Below the pieces are notes generated by a model, which had not been told where the DNA came from, searched no databases, and was given only the letters and a program-made list of their open reading frames with translations. The position numbers and the translations under genes are program-made. 51,487 nucleotides of DNA from Christensenellaceae bacterium (GTDB lineage: Bacteria > Bacillota > Clostridia > Christensenellales > UBA1750). The stretch spans positions 1-51,487 of the forward strand of contig JAITGM010000012.1 in assembly GCA_031280685.1 (NCBI GenBank), given 5' to 3'. This document shows, piece after piece, positions 51,250 to 51,487 of this stretch. Position 1 is the stretch's first letter. Each line of letters begins with the position of its first letter.

Positions 51250-51487
51250 CTAAGCCTTATCACATCCCTTTGCACGGCCCTCCGGGCCTGCGTAAGGGGG
51301 GACGGAGTCCCTCCCTTTAACAATGCAGAGTTCGACGCAGCCAATTCGCCACTACGAGATATAACGAGAACGGGAACGGGCGCGCTCGCTCCGCTCGCGC
51401 GCCAGGGGGCGGGCTGCCGCGCTTCGCGCGGCCACCAGGCGAGCGGCCCACAGGCCCTCTCGCCTGGCCCGGAGGCCGCAGCCTCCG
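51250..51487. repeat. composite palindromic repeat at the window end
   Basis: 51379-51403 is a 25-base palindrome (core GCTCGCTCCGCTCGC). It is followed by GCCGCGCTTCGCGCGGC, a CCAGGCGAG ... CTCGCCTGG stem and a GGAGGCCGCAGCCTCC hairpin. In reverse complement this is the same series as 11540-11637. The 51250-51370 part shows no gene or clear promoter. Confidence 0.75.

Overview
This window looks like chromosomal DNA from a GC-rich, Gram-positive member of the Firmicutes, most likely an uncultured Clostridia; a Christensenellales-like lineage is only a guess. The evidence is two T-box riboswitches, an archaeal-type AspRS followed by gatCAB, a WalJ-HtrA pair, a fused SecDF, an LPXTG anchor remnant, a DUF1002 protein, strong GGAGG ribosome-binding sites and frequent GTG or TTG starts. 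Most of it is ordinary core genome. Genes are separated by accessory or decayed stretches and by many GC-rich palindromic repeats.

Layout. 1-3127 is a decayed accessory zone: a tRNA-like 3' end with a terminator, a phage LLH-type holin, and two wrecked surface or secreted protein genes. 3156-13578 is a replication and repair block. It holds tandem family-4 uracil-DNA glycosylases, dnaX, a metal-sensing ArsR regulator, dnaB translationally coupled to a TetM-like GTPase, then walJ and htrA. 13772-18895 is an indirect Asn/Gln-tRNA operon (T-box, AspRS2, gatC, gatA, gatB) followed by a broken copy of the gatB tail. 18908-28208 is mostly minus strand: acetyltransferases, a beta-hydroxyacid dehydrogenase, a lone ABC ATPase, an RluA pseudouridine synthase, ilvE and an HD protein, with a plus-strand LUD gene among them. 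28492-35410 is plus strand: a DUF1002 protein, an AGCS symporter, a broken prenyltransferase-repeat gene, a Tyr T-box with an aminotransferase and tyrS, and a YigZ protein. 35879-40827 carries an SDR divergent from a MarR-controlled heterodimeric ABC exporter. 41455-51249 is minus strand: a two-gene chromate-transporter-like pair, secDF, and the conserved ribF-rpsO-pnp-M16 peptidase-NTP pyrophosphatase run.

Most interesting points. (1) dnaX carries the slippery heptamer A AAA AAG in the zero frame. A -1 slip would end translation after 416 residues, giving a gamma-like product. (2) The T-box before AspRS2-gatCAB has overlapping GAA (Glu) and AAC (Asn) triplets at the specifier position, so it may sense two tRNAs. 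(3) A UAC (Tyr) specifier precedes an aminotransferase-tyrS operon, which argues that the enzyme acts on aromatic amino acids. The promoter and first part of this leader are duplicated in front of the neighbouring gene. (4) Composite multi-hairpin palindromic repeats lie in most large intergenic gaps. No CRISPR array, transposase, integrase, rRNA or complete tRNA was seen.
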